DNA of 64,000 nt from UBA1479 sp040221095 (GTDB taxonomy: Bacteria; Pseudomonadota; Alphaproteobacteria; Rhodospirillales; Casp-alpha2), in contig JAVJVP010000018.1 of NCBI GenBank assembly GCA_040221095.1, positions 124,001 through 188,000 of the forward strand, in the 5' to 3' direction. The notes below the pieces were generated by a model. It was not told the origin of the DNA. It saw only the letters and a list, made by a program, of their open reading frames with translations, and ran no database searches. Both the position numbers and the translations under genes were made by a program. Every line of letters starts with the position of its first letter. The stretch's first letter is position 1. Shown here piece by piece: positions 35,530 to 44,173 of this stretch.

Positions 35530-36264
35530 TCAGTCGGCCTGGGCCGCGCGCAGGCGCTTGCGCCGCCGCTGCGCCGCCAGGTTCAGAACCTCGACCAGCA
35601 TGGAAAAAGCGATGGCGAAATACAGATATCCGCGCGGGATGTGGAAATGCATGCCGTCGGCGACCAGGGCCATGCCGACCAGCAGCAGAAAGGCCAGCGC
35701 CAGCATCTTCGTCGTCGGATGATCCTGGATGAAGCGCGCCACCGGGCCCGACGACCACAGCATGATCAGCATGGCGATCACCACGGCGGCGACCATCACC
35801 GGCAGATGTTCGGCCATGCCCACGGCGGTGACCACGCTGTCGATGGAAAACACGATGTCGAGCACGATGATCTGGCCGACCACGGCGCCGAACGCGGCGG
35901 TCTTGGCGCCGGTTTCGTGATCGTCGTCGCCTTCGATGGTGCCGTGGATTTCATGCGTACCCTTGGCCAGAAGGAACACCCCACCGGCCAGCAGGATCAT
36001 GTCGCGCCAGGACACCACATGATCAATGAAGGGGATGGTGAAGATGGGGGCCGTCAGCCCGATGATCCAGGCAATGGAAGCCAGCAGCACGATGCGCATG
36101 CCGAGCGCCGCCGTCAGGCCCAGTTTGCGCGCTTTTTCACGCTGGGCTTCCGGCAGTTTGGCCGCAACGACGGAAATGAACACGAGATTGTCGATGCCCA
36201 GAACGATTTCCAACACCGTAAGGGTCAACAGCGAGAGCCACAGATTGGGATCGGCGAAGTCCAT
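35530..36264 (-). CDS. TerC-family integral membrane protein
   Basis: A 244-residue membrane protein with about seven helices. The conserved acidic intramembrane motifs LEIVLGIDNLVFI and LDIVFSIDSVVTAVG define the TerC family. Some members export Mn(II) (Alx/MntX types); tellurite genes are absent here, so metal homeostasis at the membrane is the better guess. It sits inside the enolase-TauE-TerC-AEC-SNF run, with 28 bp to the upstream gene. Its C-terminus is strongly basic (RRRKRLRAAQ). Confidence 0.85.
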   Translation of the reverse strand: MDFADPNLWLSLLTLTVLEIVLGIDNLVFISVVAAKLPEAQREKARKLGLTAALGMRIVLLASIAWIIGLTAPIFTIPFIDHVVSWRDMILLAGGVFLLAKGTHEIHGTIEGDDDHETGAKTAAFGAVVGQIIVLDIVFSIDSVVTAVGMAEHLPVMVAAVVIAMLIMLWSSGPVARFIQDHPTTKMLALAFLLLVGMALVADGMHFHIPRGYLYFAIAFSMLVEVLNLAAQRRRKRLRAAQAD

Positions 36265-36292
36265 GCGCGGGTCCTCCGAAAAGGGGCGGGCG

Positions 36293-37060
36293 TCAGAAAA
36301 CGGCGCGGCGGATCAGGTTGAGCCCGATCAGGAACAGGCAGATCAACATGGCGCGGCGGAAGGCGTCTTCGTTGATCCGCTTGCGGATTTTTTCGCCGAC
36401 CAGAACCCCGATAATGCCGGGCAGGCAGGCCGCCGTCGACAGGTAGATATTGGATGGGTTCAAGACCCCGTTTGCCCAGTAAAATCCGGCCAGCGGAATC
36501 GCGCCGGTGAGATAGATCAATCCGACGGAGCGCACCCAGATGTCCTTGGGCAGGCGCAGCATGACCAGATACATGATGATCGGCGGCCCCCACACCGTGG
36601 ACAGGCCGCCCAGAAGGCCGCCCGTCACCCCGGCCAGGGGACCGGCCCAAAGCCGGGTTTTGGGTGACAGGGGCTCCATGTCCGGTTTCCACATGTTCGA
36701 CGCGGCGAAGGCGGCGACGATGCAGCCCAGCACCAGGAACACGCCTTTGGTGTCCATCCCGGCCAGCAGTTTGGAGCCCAGATACAGACAGGGCACGAAT
36801 ATGAGGATCAGCAGCCAGTGTTCTTTCGCGGTCAGCGTCCATCCGCGCGACCGCACGGCCTGCCATACGTTGGTGACCAGGATCGGCATGACGACGAAGG
36901 CGATGGTATCCTTGGCCGGCAGCAGGTCCAGGGTGAAGATGATGGACATGGTCAGGATCGGCAGGCCGATCCCGGCGATGCCTTTCACCGTGCCACCCAT
37001 GAAAATCGCGAGCGCCAGCAGGGCCAGCGTCGCCGGCGGTTGTCCGAGAATGTCCAGCAT
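36293..37060 (-). CDS. TauE/SafE-family anion exporter (first copy)
   Basis: A 255-residue membrane protein of about eight helices with the duplicated TSUP layout (MGGTVKGIAGIGLPILTMSI in the first half, GGLLGGLSTVWGPPIIMYL in the second). The family exports sulfite, sulfoacetate or other small anions, or imports them in some members. It begins 2 bp after the stop of the enolase-superfamily gene, so the two are tightly linked. With Xsc producing sulfite 15 kb away, sulfite export is possible, but the immediate operon points to an organic acid. Confidence 0.82.
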   Translation of the reverse strand: MLDILGQPPATLALLALAIFMGGTVKGIAGIGLPILTMSIIFTLDLLPAKDTIAFVVMPILVTNVWQAVRSRGWTLTAKEHWLLILIFVPCLYLGSKLLAGMDTKGVFLVLGCIVAAFAASNMWKPDMEPLSPKTRLWAGPLAGVTGGLLGGLSTVWGPPIIMYLVMLRLPKDIWVRSVGLIYLTGAIPLAGFYWANGVLNPSNIYLSTAACLPGIIGVLVGEKIRKRINEDAFRRAMLICLFLIGLNLIRRAVF

Positions 37061-37062
37061 GC

Positions 37063-38148
37063 CTAGGCGGCCACCCGGACGGTTTCCGCGGCCAGCGCAT
37101 CCAACGCCGCGTCGTCGATCAGCGCGGGGGTCTTGGGCGTCAGGATCATGGCGCCGCGCTCGACCCGCATGGGGTCAGCGAACAGGACCTGATGGGGCTT
37201 GAGAAAGCCGTTCATTTCCCCGGCGTTGGCGATATGGGTGCGGGCGATGCAGGCCTCCATCCAGCACCCCGGGTCGGCGGCGACGCCGTTGCCCAGCACG
37301 GGCTCCATGCCAAGCTCGCGGATGCGGGTCAGCTGTTCGGCCAGGGCGGCGAGCGACCCCGCCTTCATCAGTTTCAGCTTCACGAAGCGCGCACTGCCGC
37401 TTTCCGCCGCGCGCTCGATCTCGGCCGGGCCGTAAATGCTTTCGTCCAGCATCATGGGCACGGACGAAATGTCGGACACGGCCTTGGCCGCGTCCCAGTC
37501 ATCCATGTGGCAGGGCTGTTCGAACAGCTCGATATGGTCTGGGGCGAGAATGCGGGTGAAGGACAGGGCGTCGGCCTGGGAAAAGCCCTGGTTGCCGTCG
37601 ATGCGCAGCTTCAGGGTGCCGGCAGGCATGCGTTCGACCTGATCCTGGATGAATTTCAGGCGCTTGGCGTCGGATTCCCATTCGAAGCCGACCTTGACCT
37701 TGACCGTGCCGTATCCGGCCTGACGGTGGCGGTCCAGTTCGGCCACGATGCCGGCCTCGTCCGAGGCGCTGAGGATCGCCAGCAGCGGCACGGGGATCTC
37801 TTGTGCGACGTCCAGGAAGGGGCTGCCCTCGGCCATCTCGACGGCGGTGACCAGGGACGACACGGCGAACGGCGCTTTTTTGAGATGGGCAAGGGCCATG
37901 TCCTTGGCCATGGCCGCGTCCCGTCCTTTGAGGAGGGCCGCCAGTTCCCGCACCTTGGCCCAGGCGCTGTCGATGGTCTCGGATGTGTAGCCGGTCAGGA
38001 TGGTCGCCTCGCCGAAGCCGTGCTCGCCGCCGTCGCCGTGGACGGTGACCAGGATGGTGTCGAAGGCGGTGACCGCGCCGAAGGCAAGCTTGTAGGGCAC
38101 CTTCAGGGGCAGCGACAGTCGGCGCAGGGTAATCTCGGAAATGATCAT
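37063..38148 (-). CDS. enolase-superfamily enzyme, MLE/dipeptide-epimerase subgroup
   Basis: A 361-residue barrel enzyme. The catalytic lysine pair is TVK150-VK152-VG, metal ligands are Asp184 (RIDGNQG), Glu210 (LFEQP) and Asp235/Glu236 (MLDESI), and a second catalytic Lys is at about 259 (KLKLMKAG). This is the muconate-lactonising/dipeptide-epimerase layout, not the mandelate racemase one, which has a His-Asp dyad. Possible reactions are cycloisomerisation, epimerisation or o-succinylbenzoate-like dehydration. It heads a minus-strand run with four transporters, suggesting catabolism of an imported acid. Confidence 0.82.
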   Translation of the reverse strand: MIISEITLRRLSLPLKVPYKLAFGAVTAFDTILVTVHGDGGEHGFGEATILTGYTSETIDSAWAKVRELAALLKGRDAAMAKDMALAHLKKAPFAVSSLVTAVEMAEGSPFLDVAQEIPVPLLAILSASDEAGIVAELDRHRQAGYGTVKVKVGFEWESDAKRLKFIQDQVERMPAGTLKLRIDGNQGFSQADALSFTRILAPDHIELFEQPCHMDDWDAAKAVSDISSVPMMLDESIYGPAEIERAAESGSARFVKLKLMKAGSLAALAEQLTRIRELGMEPVLGNGVAADPGCWMEACIARTHIANAGEMNGFLKPHQVLFADPMRVERGAMILTPKTPALIDDAALDALAAETVRVAA

Positions 38149-38287
38149 GGCGGGCGGGGTCTTATTGGATGGTATGGGCGGTATCTAAGGCGGCCATCAT
38201 AGCGTTTTCCCCCCGTGCCGCCAGCCATCTTGCGGACGCATCATTCTGACAGGCTTGTAAACTGGACCTATTCCGCCTTCCCTGCCC

Positions 38288-38317
38288 ACTGGCCCTGGGG
38301 CGGGGGTGCTCTATAAT
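38288..38317 (+). promoter_or_regulatory. candidate promoter for the coiled-coil membrane protein
   Basis: A perfect -10 hexamer TATAAT (38312-38317) lies 54 bp before the start codon. The only -35 candidate at proper spacing (CTGGCC, 38289-38294) is weak. Confidence 0.4.
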
Positions 38318-38370
38318 GATTGGCATGTCGGGGCGGGAGGCCTTCACACCCATTGCGAGGACCGAATTCC

Positions 38371-39072
38371 ATGAGCGAACAGAACGGCAAGAACAGCACC
38401 GCGAAACCGGCGGCCAAACCGGCATCGAAAGCAGACGATAAATCTTCCGCCAAGGCACCCGGAAGCGCCGCGAAGGCGGGCGCCGGCGAGGGCGCTGCGA
38501 AGAAATCCTTCCTCGGTTCGATCTCCGGAGCCACCGGATTGGACGGATCGGCGGCGGCCTGGAAACGGGTCGCCCTGGTGCTGTTCGTGGTCGCGGGCCT
38601 GGCCGTCGTCGCGGCGGTCGATTATGCCTCGGACGTGTCGCAGGCCCAGGATGACATGTCCCGCCTGCGCGCCCAGGTTGCCGAGGAACGCGTCGCCATG
38701 AAGGCGGCGCAGGACAAGTTCATGAAGGAATCCGCCGACATCGCGCAGGCCGTGGCCAGCAAGAAGGAAGAGCTGGCGGCGACCCAGGCGGATATCGACA
38801 AGCGCCGGACCGAGGCCCAGGAACTTGAGGCCAAACTGTCGAGCCTTTACACGGAAACCAAGACGGCCCTGGATGCGGCCTCGGAAGCGGCCCGCAAACA
38901 GGCCGAGGCGCAGGCGGTCCTCGACAAGCTGAACGCCGAGCGCGCCAAGCTGGTGGCCAAGATCAAGTCCGGACGCGAAAATTTGGGGGCGCTGGAAAAG
39001 GACGCCGAGTCCATGATGCAGGGGCTCAAGGACACGATCTCCCGCATCAAGGGTGCGCTCGACAAACTCTGA
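38371..39072 (+). CDS. membrane-anchored coiled-coil protein, unknown
   Basis: A 233-residue protein I do not recognise. The N-terminal 60 residues are Lys/Ala/Ser-rich and look disordered. One membrane helix follows (VALVLFVVAGLAVVAAVDYA), then about 130 residues of heptad-rich coiled coil (AQDDMSRLRAQVAEER and onward, with many Ala, Lys and Glu). The layout is a single-pass protein with a periplasmic coil, comparable to scaffold or mitofilin-like proteins. ATG 38371 follows GCGAGG; the frame is open 51 bp further up without a good start. Confidence 0.65.
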   Translation: MSEQNGKNSTAKPAAKPASKADDKSSAKAPGSAAKAGAGEGAAKKSFLGSISGATGLDGSAAAWKRVALVLFVVAGLAVVAAVDYASDVSQAQDDMSRLRAQVAEERVAMKAAQDKFMKESADIAQAVASKKEELAATQADIDKRRTEAQELEAKLSSLYTETKTALDAASEAARKQAEAQAVLDKLNAERAKLVAKIKSGRENLGALEKDAESMMQGLKDTISRIKGALDKL

Positions 39073-39102
39073 CCAACCTTTAATCGGCAAGGACTTTACG
39101 AC

Positions 39103-40020
39103 ATGACGGCATACCGCGCGGCGGTGATCGGCCTCGGCGCCATGGGCATGGGCATGGCGAAATCCCTGGTGGCGGCGGGCATCGACACCGCCGGCTGTGA
39201 CATCTCCGAGGACGCCCGTGCCGCCTTCGCCGCCGGCGGCGGCAGGGCGGCCGGAACCCCGGCCGAGGCGGCCCGAGGGGCGGACGCCGTCGCCGTGGTC
39301 GTCGTCAATGCCCAGCAGGTCGAAGCGGTTCTGACCGGCCCGGACGGAGTGCTGGAAGCGCTCGCCCCGGGGGCGGTGGTTCTCGGCTGCGCCACCATGC
39401 CGCCGGACACGGCCGTTTCCCTGGCCGGGATGGTTGAAGCCAAGGGCGCGCTGTACCTGGATGCGCCGATTTCCGGCGGGCCCATCAAGTCGGCGGCGGG
39501 CAGGCTGTCGGTCATGGCCTCGGGTTCCGCCGAGGCCTTCGCCCGGGCCCGGCCCTTGCTCGACGCCGTGGCGGAAACGGTGTTCGAACTGGGCGACGTC
39601 CCCGGACCCGGATCGACCATGAAGATGGTCAACCAGCTGCTGGCCGGCGTGCATATCGCGACGGCCATGGAGGCCATGGCCCTGGCGATCAAAAGCGGGC
39701 TGGACGCCAAGACGGTGTTCGAGGTCATCACCGCCTCGGCGGGCAATTCCTGGATGTTCGAAAACCGCGTCCCCCATGTCCTGGACAACGACTACAGTCC
39801 GAAAAGCGCCGTCGACATCTTCATCAAGGACCTGGGCATCGTATTGGCCCAGGGCGAACGCCTGGACTTCCCCCTGCCGATCTCCGAAACGGCGCTCGGG
39901 CAGTATCAGAAGGCCAAGGACATGGGCCTGGGCCGCCAGGACGACGCCGCGCTGATCAAGGTTTATCAGCGGGACGGGGGCTTTCCCCTGCCCGGCGAGC
40001 CCGGGGACGGAAACGCCTGA
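39103..40020 (+). CDS. beta-hydroxyacid dehydrogenase (3-hydroxyisobutyrate / L-threonate dehydrogenase family)
   Basis: A 305-residue NAD(P)-dependent enzyme. The dinucleotide loop AVIGLGAMGMGMAKSLVAAG is at residues 7-26, the substrate motif DAPISGGP at about 120-127, and the catalytic lysine is K174 (GSTMKMVNQLL). The overall pattern is closest to the L-threonate/tartronate-semialdehyde branch, but 3-hydroxyisobutyrate or gamma-hydroxybutyrate are possible. It lies 30 bp after the coiled-coil gene. Sugar-acid use would fit the nearby hydro-lyase and C4-dicarboxylate genes, though that is inference. Confidence 0.82.
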   Translation: MTAYRAAVIGLGAMGMGMAKSLVAAGIDTAGCDISEDARAAFAAGGGRAAGTPAEAARGADAVAVVVVNAQQVEAVLTGPDGVLEALAPGAVVLGCATMPPDTAVSLAGMVEAKGALYLDAPISGGPIKSAAGRLSVMASGSAEAFARARPLLDAVAETVFELGDVPGPGSTMKMVNQLLAGVHIATAMEAMALAIKSGLDAKTVFEVITASAGNSWMFENRVPHVLDNDYSPKSAVDIFIKDLGIVLAQGERLDFPLPISETALGQYQKAKDMGLGRQDDAALIKVYQRDGGFPLPGEPGDGNA

Positions 40021-40136
40021 GCCCCGGGGGCGGCTTGCCTCTTTCCATCCTATGGATGAATATTAGCCGAACTGAGGATTGCGCCGGGGATTGTCAGGAT
40101 CCCTGAACCGGTCAAGGCAACGGGGGACTTGGGGGC

Positions 40137-42380
40137 ATGCCGCTTTCGACCTATCTGCCGGAGGAAATGGGCTCCGTTTCCATCGCCCCCCTGGGTCCGG
40201 TGGAGGCGGGCAGCTTCCAATCCTTCTTCATCATCTATACGGCGGGCAAGTTCGGGATCGACGATTCCGGATCGCTCAAGATCGTGCATCGCTTCGCCTC
40301 GGACCTGGGCAGGCTGCAGATGGAGGATCCCGAAGGGGCCAATTATGTCTCGGCCCAGGCGTCCAACGGCGCCGTCCTGCATATGGAATACGACATCAAG
40401 CGCAACTTCCGGCCCTGGGACAAGACGCTCTACATCAAGGTCGTGCGTGGGTTCCTCAGCGAAGGCGACCGCATCGTCATCCGCATCGGCGACCGCCGGT
40501 TCGGCGGCCCCGGCGTGCGCATGCAGACCTTCCAGGAAAAGGAATTCCAGTTCCGCATCCTGGTCGACGCCTTCGCCACCTACGACTACGTGGAACTTCC
40601 CCACACGCCGTCCATCGAGATTACCTCCGGCCCGCCCGTTCTCTACAAGGCCGTGCTGCCGACCCTGAAGCGGGTGGGGGAGACGTTTCTGCTCGGCCTC
40701 AAGGGTGAGGACCGCTGGGGCAATCCGTCGACCAGATGCGAAGACACCTTCCGCGTGACATCGACCCGGCCGGTGGAGAACCTGCCGGATGAAATTTCGT
40801 TCTATCCCGGCCAGGCCTCGGTGCAGATCGACGGCCTGCGCGCCGAGGAAGAGGGCGACCTGCGGGTCGATCTGATCGACATGGAGGGCAATGTGGCGGC
40901 ACGCTCCAACCCGCTGCGCGTGGTGGGGAAAACCAGCGGCGTCAGCTTCTGGGCCGACCTGCACGGCCAGTCCCAGGAAACCATCGGCACCAACAACGCG
41001 CGCTCCTATTTCACCTTCGCCCGCGACAAGGCGTTCCTCGACGCCACCGTGCATCAGGGCAACGATTTTCAGATCACGTCGGAATTCTGGGACGAACTGA
41101 ACACCCTCAGCCGCGAGTTCACCCAGGACAGCCGCTTCATCGTCATTCCCGGCTACGAATGGTCGGCCAATACCTGCCTGGGCGGCGACCGCAATATTCT
41201 CTACGCCGAGGAAGGGCGGCCGATCTACCGCTCGTCCCACGCCTTGGTCGAAGATACCCGCGACCTGGACCAGGACGCCAACAGCGTCGAGGAACTGTTT
41301 GAGAAATTAAAGGGCGAGGACGTCATGGTGTTCGCCCATGTCGGCGGGCGCTACGCCGACATCCGGCGCGGCCACGACCGCCTGTTGGAACGTTCGGTCG
41401 AGGTCCATTCCGCCTGGGGCACCTTCGAATGGCTGGTCGAGGACGCCTTCGAAATGGGCTACCGCACGGGCATTCTCGCGACCTCGGACGGACACAAGGG
41501 CCGGCCGGGGGCCTCGCACCCGGGGGCGACGCGGTTCGGCGCCTATGGCGGGCTGACCTGCCTGTTCGCCGACGACCTGACCCGCCGGGACCTGATGTCG
41601 GCGCTGAAACGCCGCCACCATTACTGCACCACGGGCTGCCGGGCGGTTCTCTCGACCAAGGTGACGCTGGACGCCCCCGCCGACCGTTTCGATGACGACC
41701 CGGCCCTGGGCGGGCCGCCGGACGAGCAGGTCACCGAGGCGGTCATGGGCGACATCCTCCGCACCAATGCCGAGACGGCGACTTTCGAGATCGACATTCA
41801 TGCCGCCGCGCCGATCGAGCGCATCGACATCCGCGACGGCCTGCGCCTACTGGAAACCTGGCGGCCGTCGGAGGCCGAGGACATGGGCAAGCGCATCCGG
41901 GTGATCTGGGAAGGATCCGAATACCGGGGCCGCGGCCGGGAAACGGTATGGGACGGTTTCGCCGAACTGTCGGGCAACGCCTTCACGAGGGTCGCGCCCA
42001 TCAACTGGTACAACATCGAAAAGCGCCTGGATCTGGTCGGCCCCCAGCGCGTCGAATGGTCATCCCTGACCACGGGCGGCTTCATCGGCTTCGACGCCTG
42101 GCTGGACGACATGGTCATGGGCTGGCTGCGCATCGACACGCCCCTGGTCAAGAAGACCATCGCCGTTCAGGACATCGGGCGCGAGGATACCTGCCTCGAG
42201 GCCGGCGGCCTCGGCCGCCGCGTGCGCGTCTACCGCCTGCCGGAGGAAAACCCCCACAAGCGGCTCAGGCTGGAGCGCAAGATTCCTCTCAACCCCGACC
42301 GCGACAACGCCCTTTACGTGCGCATCACGCTGGAAGATGGCCATGTCATCTGGTCCTCGCCCATCTATCTCGTTCCATGA
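40137..42380 (+). CDS. DUF3604-family protein, PHP-like metallohydrolase
   Basis: A 747-residue protein. The C-terminal half carries the DUF3604 PHP-type features: SFWADLHGQSQETIGT (metal His), GNDFQITSEFWDE, VIPGYEWSANT, VMVFAHVGGRYAD, EVHSAWGTFEWL and ATSDGHKGRPGASHPGATRFGAYGG. It has an N-terminal all-beta part (residues 1-290) of unknown role and no signal peptide. Members of this family are usually annotated only by DUF number. It is followed after 10 bp by the VOC gene, so the two probably act together. Substrate and reaction are unknown; the His/Asp pattern indicates a di- or trinuclear metal site. Confidence 0.78.
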   Translation: MPLSTYLPEEMGSVSIAPLGPVEAGSFQSFFIIYTAGKFGIDDSGSLKIVHRFASDLGRLQMEDPEGANYVSAQASNGAVLHMEYDIKRNFRPWDKTLYIKVVRGFLSEGDRIVIRIGDRRFGGPGVRMQTFQEKEFQFRILVDAFATYDYVELPHTPSIEITSGPPVLYKAVLPTLKRVGETFLLGLKGEDRWGNPSTRCEDTFRVTSTRPVENLPDEISFYPGQASVQIDGLRAEEEGDLRVDLIDMEGNVAARSNPLRVVGKTSGVSFWADLHGQSQETIGTNNARSYFTFARDKAFLDATVHQGNDFQITSEFWDELNTLSREFTQDSRFIVIPGYEWSANTCLGGDRNILYAEEGRPIYRSSHALVEDTRDLDQDANSVEELFEKLKGEDVMVFAHVGGRYADIRRGHDRLLERSVEVHSAWGTFEWLVEDAFEMGYRTGILATSDGHKGRPGASHPGATRFGAYGGLTCLFADDLTRRDLMSALKRRHHYCTTGCRAVLSTKVTLDAPADRFDDDPALGGPPDEQVTEAVMGDILRTNAETATFEIDIHAAAPIERIDIRDGLRLLETWRPSEAEDMGKRIRVIWEGSEYRGRGRETVWDGFAELSGNAFTRVAPINWYNIEKRLDLVGPQRVEWSSLTTGGFIGFDAWLDDMVMGWLRIDTPLVKKTIAVQDIGREDTCLEAGGLGRRVRVYRLPEENPHKRLRLERKIPLNPDRDNALYVRITLEDGHVIWSSPIYLVP

Positions 42381-42390
42381 CAGGCTATCC

Positions 42391-43269
42391 ATGACAGACA
42401 TCGATCACGTCGTTCTCGCCGCCCGCGATCTCGCGGCGCTTTCCGCATTCTACGAACGGCTCGGCTTCACGTTGACGCCTCAGGCGCAGCACCCTTTCGG
42501 CACGGGCAACCGGTTGGCCCAGTTGCAGGGAAGTTTCATCGAACTGCTGTCCGTGACCAAGCCGGAGGACGTGCCGGAACCCGGGTCGGATGATTTTTCC
42601 TTCGGCGCCTATAACCGGGATTTTCTGAAATCAGCCGACGGTCAGGGCGGCGGCATGTCCATGCTGGCCCTGACCTCGGACGGTTGGGAGGCCGACAGGA
42701 CCCGGTTCGAGCAGGCGGGATTCAAGCTGCACGCCGCCTTCGCCTTCGGGCGCAAGGCGCGCCAGCCCGACGGCAGCGAGGTGAAACTGGATTTCCGCTT
42801 GACCTTCCTGACCGACCCGGCCCTGCCGCGGGCCCCCTTCTTCACCTGCGATCACCGCCACCCGGCGGAAATCTTCTGGAAAGCCCATTATCAGACCCAT
42901 GCCAACGGGGCGCGGCGCGTTACCGACGTGCAGATGGTCGCGGAAAATCCGGAAGCCCATATCGGCCTGTTCAAGCGCCTGTTCGGGGCCGTGGTGCCCA
43001 TCAACGGCGGCATCTGCGCAGGCTTGGACGGTGCCGGGTTCAGTGTTCTGGAGCCCGAGGCCTTCGCCGAGACCTATCCCGGGGTGCGTCCTCCGGCGGT
43101 GCCGGAGGGCGAGGTGCGGTTCGCCGGGTTCCGCGTCGATGTCGAAGACCTGGACGTGGCCGAGGCGCTATGGCGGGAAAACGGTGTCTCCTACCGGCGC
43201 GCCGGCCCGCGCATCTACATTTCCGGCGACGACGCCTTCGGCTGCCTCATCGCCCTTTCGGTCGCCTGA
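42391..43269 (+). CDS. VOC superfamily (glyoxalase-like) protein
   Basis: A 292-residue protein with two vicinal-oxygen-chelate modules: the first at residues 1-90 (TDIDHVVLAARDLAALSAFYERLGF), the second at about 170-290. It falls in the glyoxalase-like group whose members are mostly uncharacterised lyases or dioxygenases. ATG 42391 is the second ATG after the DUF3604 stop and gives the standard MTDIDHVV start. It is the last gene before the GntR gene, with a perfect palindrome in the gap between them. Confidence 0.75.
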   Translation: MTDIDHVVLAARDLAALSAFYERLGFTLTPQAQHPFGTGNRLAQLQGSFIELLSVTKPEDVPEPGSDDFSFGAYNRDFLKSADGQGGGMSMLALTSDGWEADRTRFEQAGFKLHAAFAFGRKARQPDGSEVKLDFRLTFLTDPALPRAPFFTCDHRHPAEIFWKAHYQTHANGARRVTDVQMVAENPEAHIGLFKRLFGAVVPINGGICAGLDGAGFSVLEPEAFAETYPGVRPPAVPEGEVRFAGFRVDVEDLDVAEALWRENGVSYRRAGPRIYISGDDAFGCLIALSVA

Positions 43270-43284
43270 ACCGGCGTCTAAATA

Positions 43285-43302
43285 CCTATATAGCTATATA
43301 GG
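43285..43302. promoter_or_regulatory. 18-bp perfect palindrome upstream of the GntR gene, likely operator
   Basis: CCTATATAGCTATATAGG is a perfect palindrome located 79-96 bp upstream of the GntR start codon, in an otherwise GC-rich gap. Alternating TATATA around a central GC with C/G ends suits a GntR-type dimer site, so autoregulation and control of the sdh-like operon is likely. Confidence 0.6.
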
Positions 43303-43380
43303 ACTTGAAGATTCCGGGCCGGCGGGTGTAGGAATCAGGGAAAGGGCCGCAACGAGACGGCCGTATCAGGAAACGCATCC

Positions 43381-44148
43381 ATGGTCTTCACCGCCTTGGC
43401 CTCCGCGCTTGAGGCCGGCCCCGCCGCCGGTGTGCAGCGCCTGCCCAAGTATCTGCAACTGTCCGACGCCATCGCCCGCGCGATCCTGCAGGGACGCCTG
43501 AAGACCGGCGAGAAACTGCCGCCGGAAAACGAGTTGGCGCGGCTGCTGCCGGCCAGCCTGGGAACGATCCAGCGAGCCCTGAACAATCTCGCCGAGCGGG
43601 GCCTTTTGGTCCGCCGCCACGGCCACGGCACCTTCGTTGCTGAGCCGGCCATGGCGCCTCAGGACCTGTGGCATTTCCGCTTTCTCGCCGACGACGGGCG
43701 CTCGCTGCTGCCGGTCTATACCCAGGTCGGCTCCATCGAGGCCGTGCGCCGCTCCGGCCCGTGGCGGGATTTCCTGGGCACCAGGGATCTGATCGTCGTC
43801 ACCCGGCGCATCGACGTGAACCATGCCCATACGGGGATCAGCGAACTCTACCTGCCCGAAGCCCGCGTGCCGGGCCTGTTGAAAATTCCGCCCAAGGACC
43901 TGGAAAACGTCAACATCCGCGCCTTCCTGGCCGACCGCTTCGGCATCGCCACGGAACGGGTGCGGGAAATGGCGGCCTGCGGGCCCCTGCCGGGCACGGT
44001 CACGGGGGCCCTCGGCCTGGCGCCGGACTTGGCGGGCTTGTCCTATCATATGGAAGGGTTCGAGCACCGCGACCGGCCCATCAGCTATCAGACCGCCTGG
44101 TTTCCGCCGGGCGGCCCGCGCCTGGTTCTCGGCGAGAAACACGAATAG
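43381..44148 (+). CDS. GntR-family (HutC-type) transcriptional regulator
   Basis: A 255-residue regulator. The N-terminal winged helix is LPKYLQLSDAIARAILQGRLKTGEKLPPENELARLLPASLGTIQRALNNLAERGL. The C-terminal part is a UTRA-like effector domain, as in HutC-type members, and not an aminotransferase as in MocR types. It precedes the sdh-like cluster by 25 bp on the same strand and is probably its local regulator. The 18-bp palindrome lies in its promoter. The effector is probably the pathway's dicarboxylate. Confidence 0.85.
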   Translation: MVFTALASALEAGPAAGVQRLPKYLQLSDAIARAILQGRLKTGEKLPPENELARLLPASLGTIQRALNNLAERGLLVRRHGHGTFVAEPAMAPQDLWHFRFLADDGRSLLPVYTQVGSIEAVRRSGPWRDFLGTRDLIVVTRRIDVNHAHTGISELYLPEARVPGLLKIPPKDLENVNIRAFLADRFGIATERVREMAACGPLPGTVTGALGLAPDLAGLSYHMEGFEHRDRPISYQTAWFPPGGPRLVLGEKHE

Positions 44149-44173
44149 GAAGACGCATAGGGATGAAACGCAT

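Noticed and set aside
35530..36264. Tellurite resistance determinant
   Set aside because: Only a TerC-family protein is present; no other ter genes occur, and the family has general metal-related roles.
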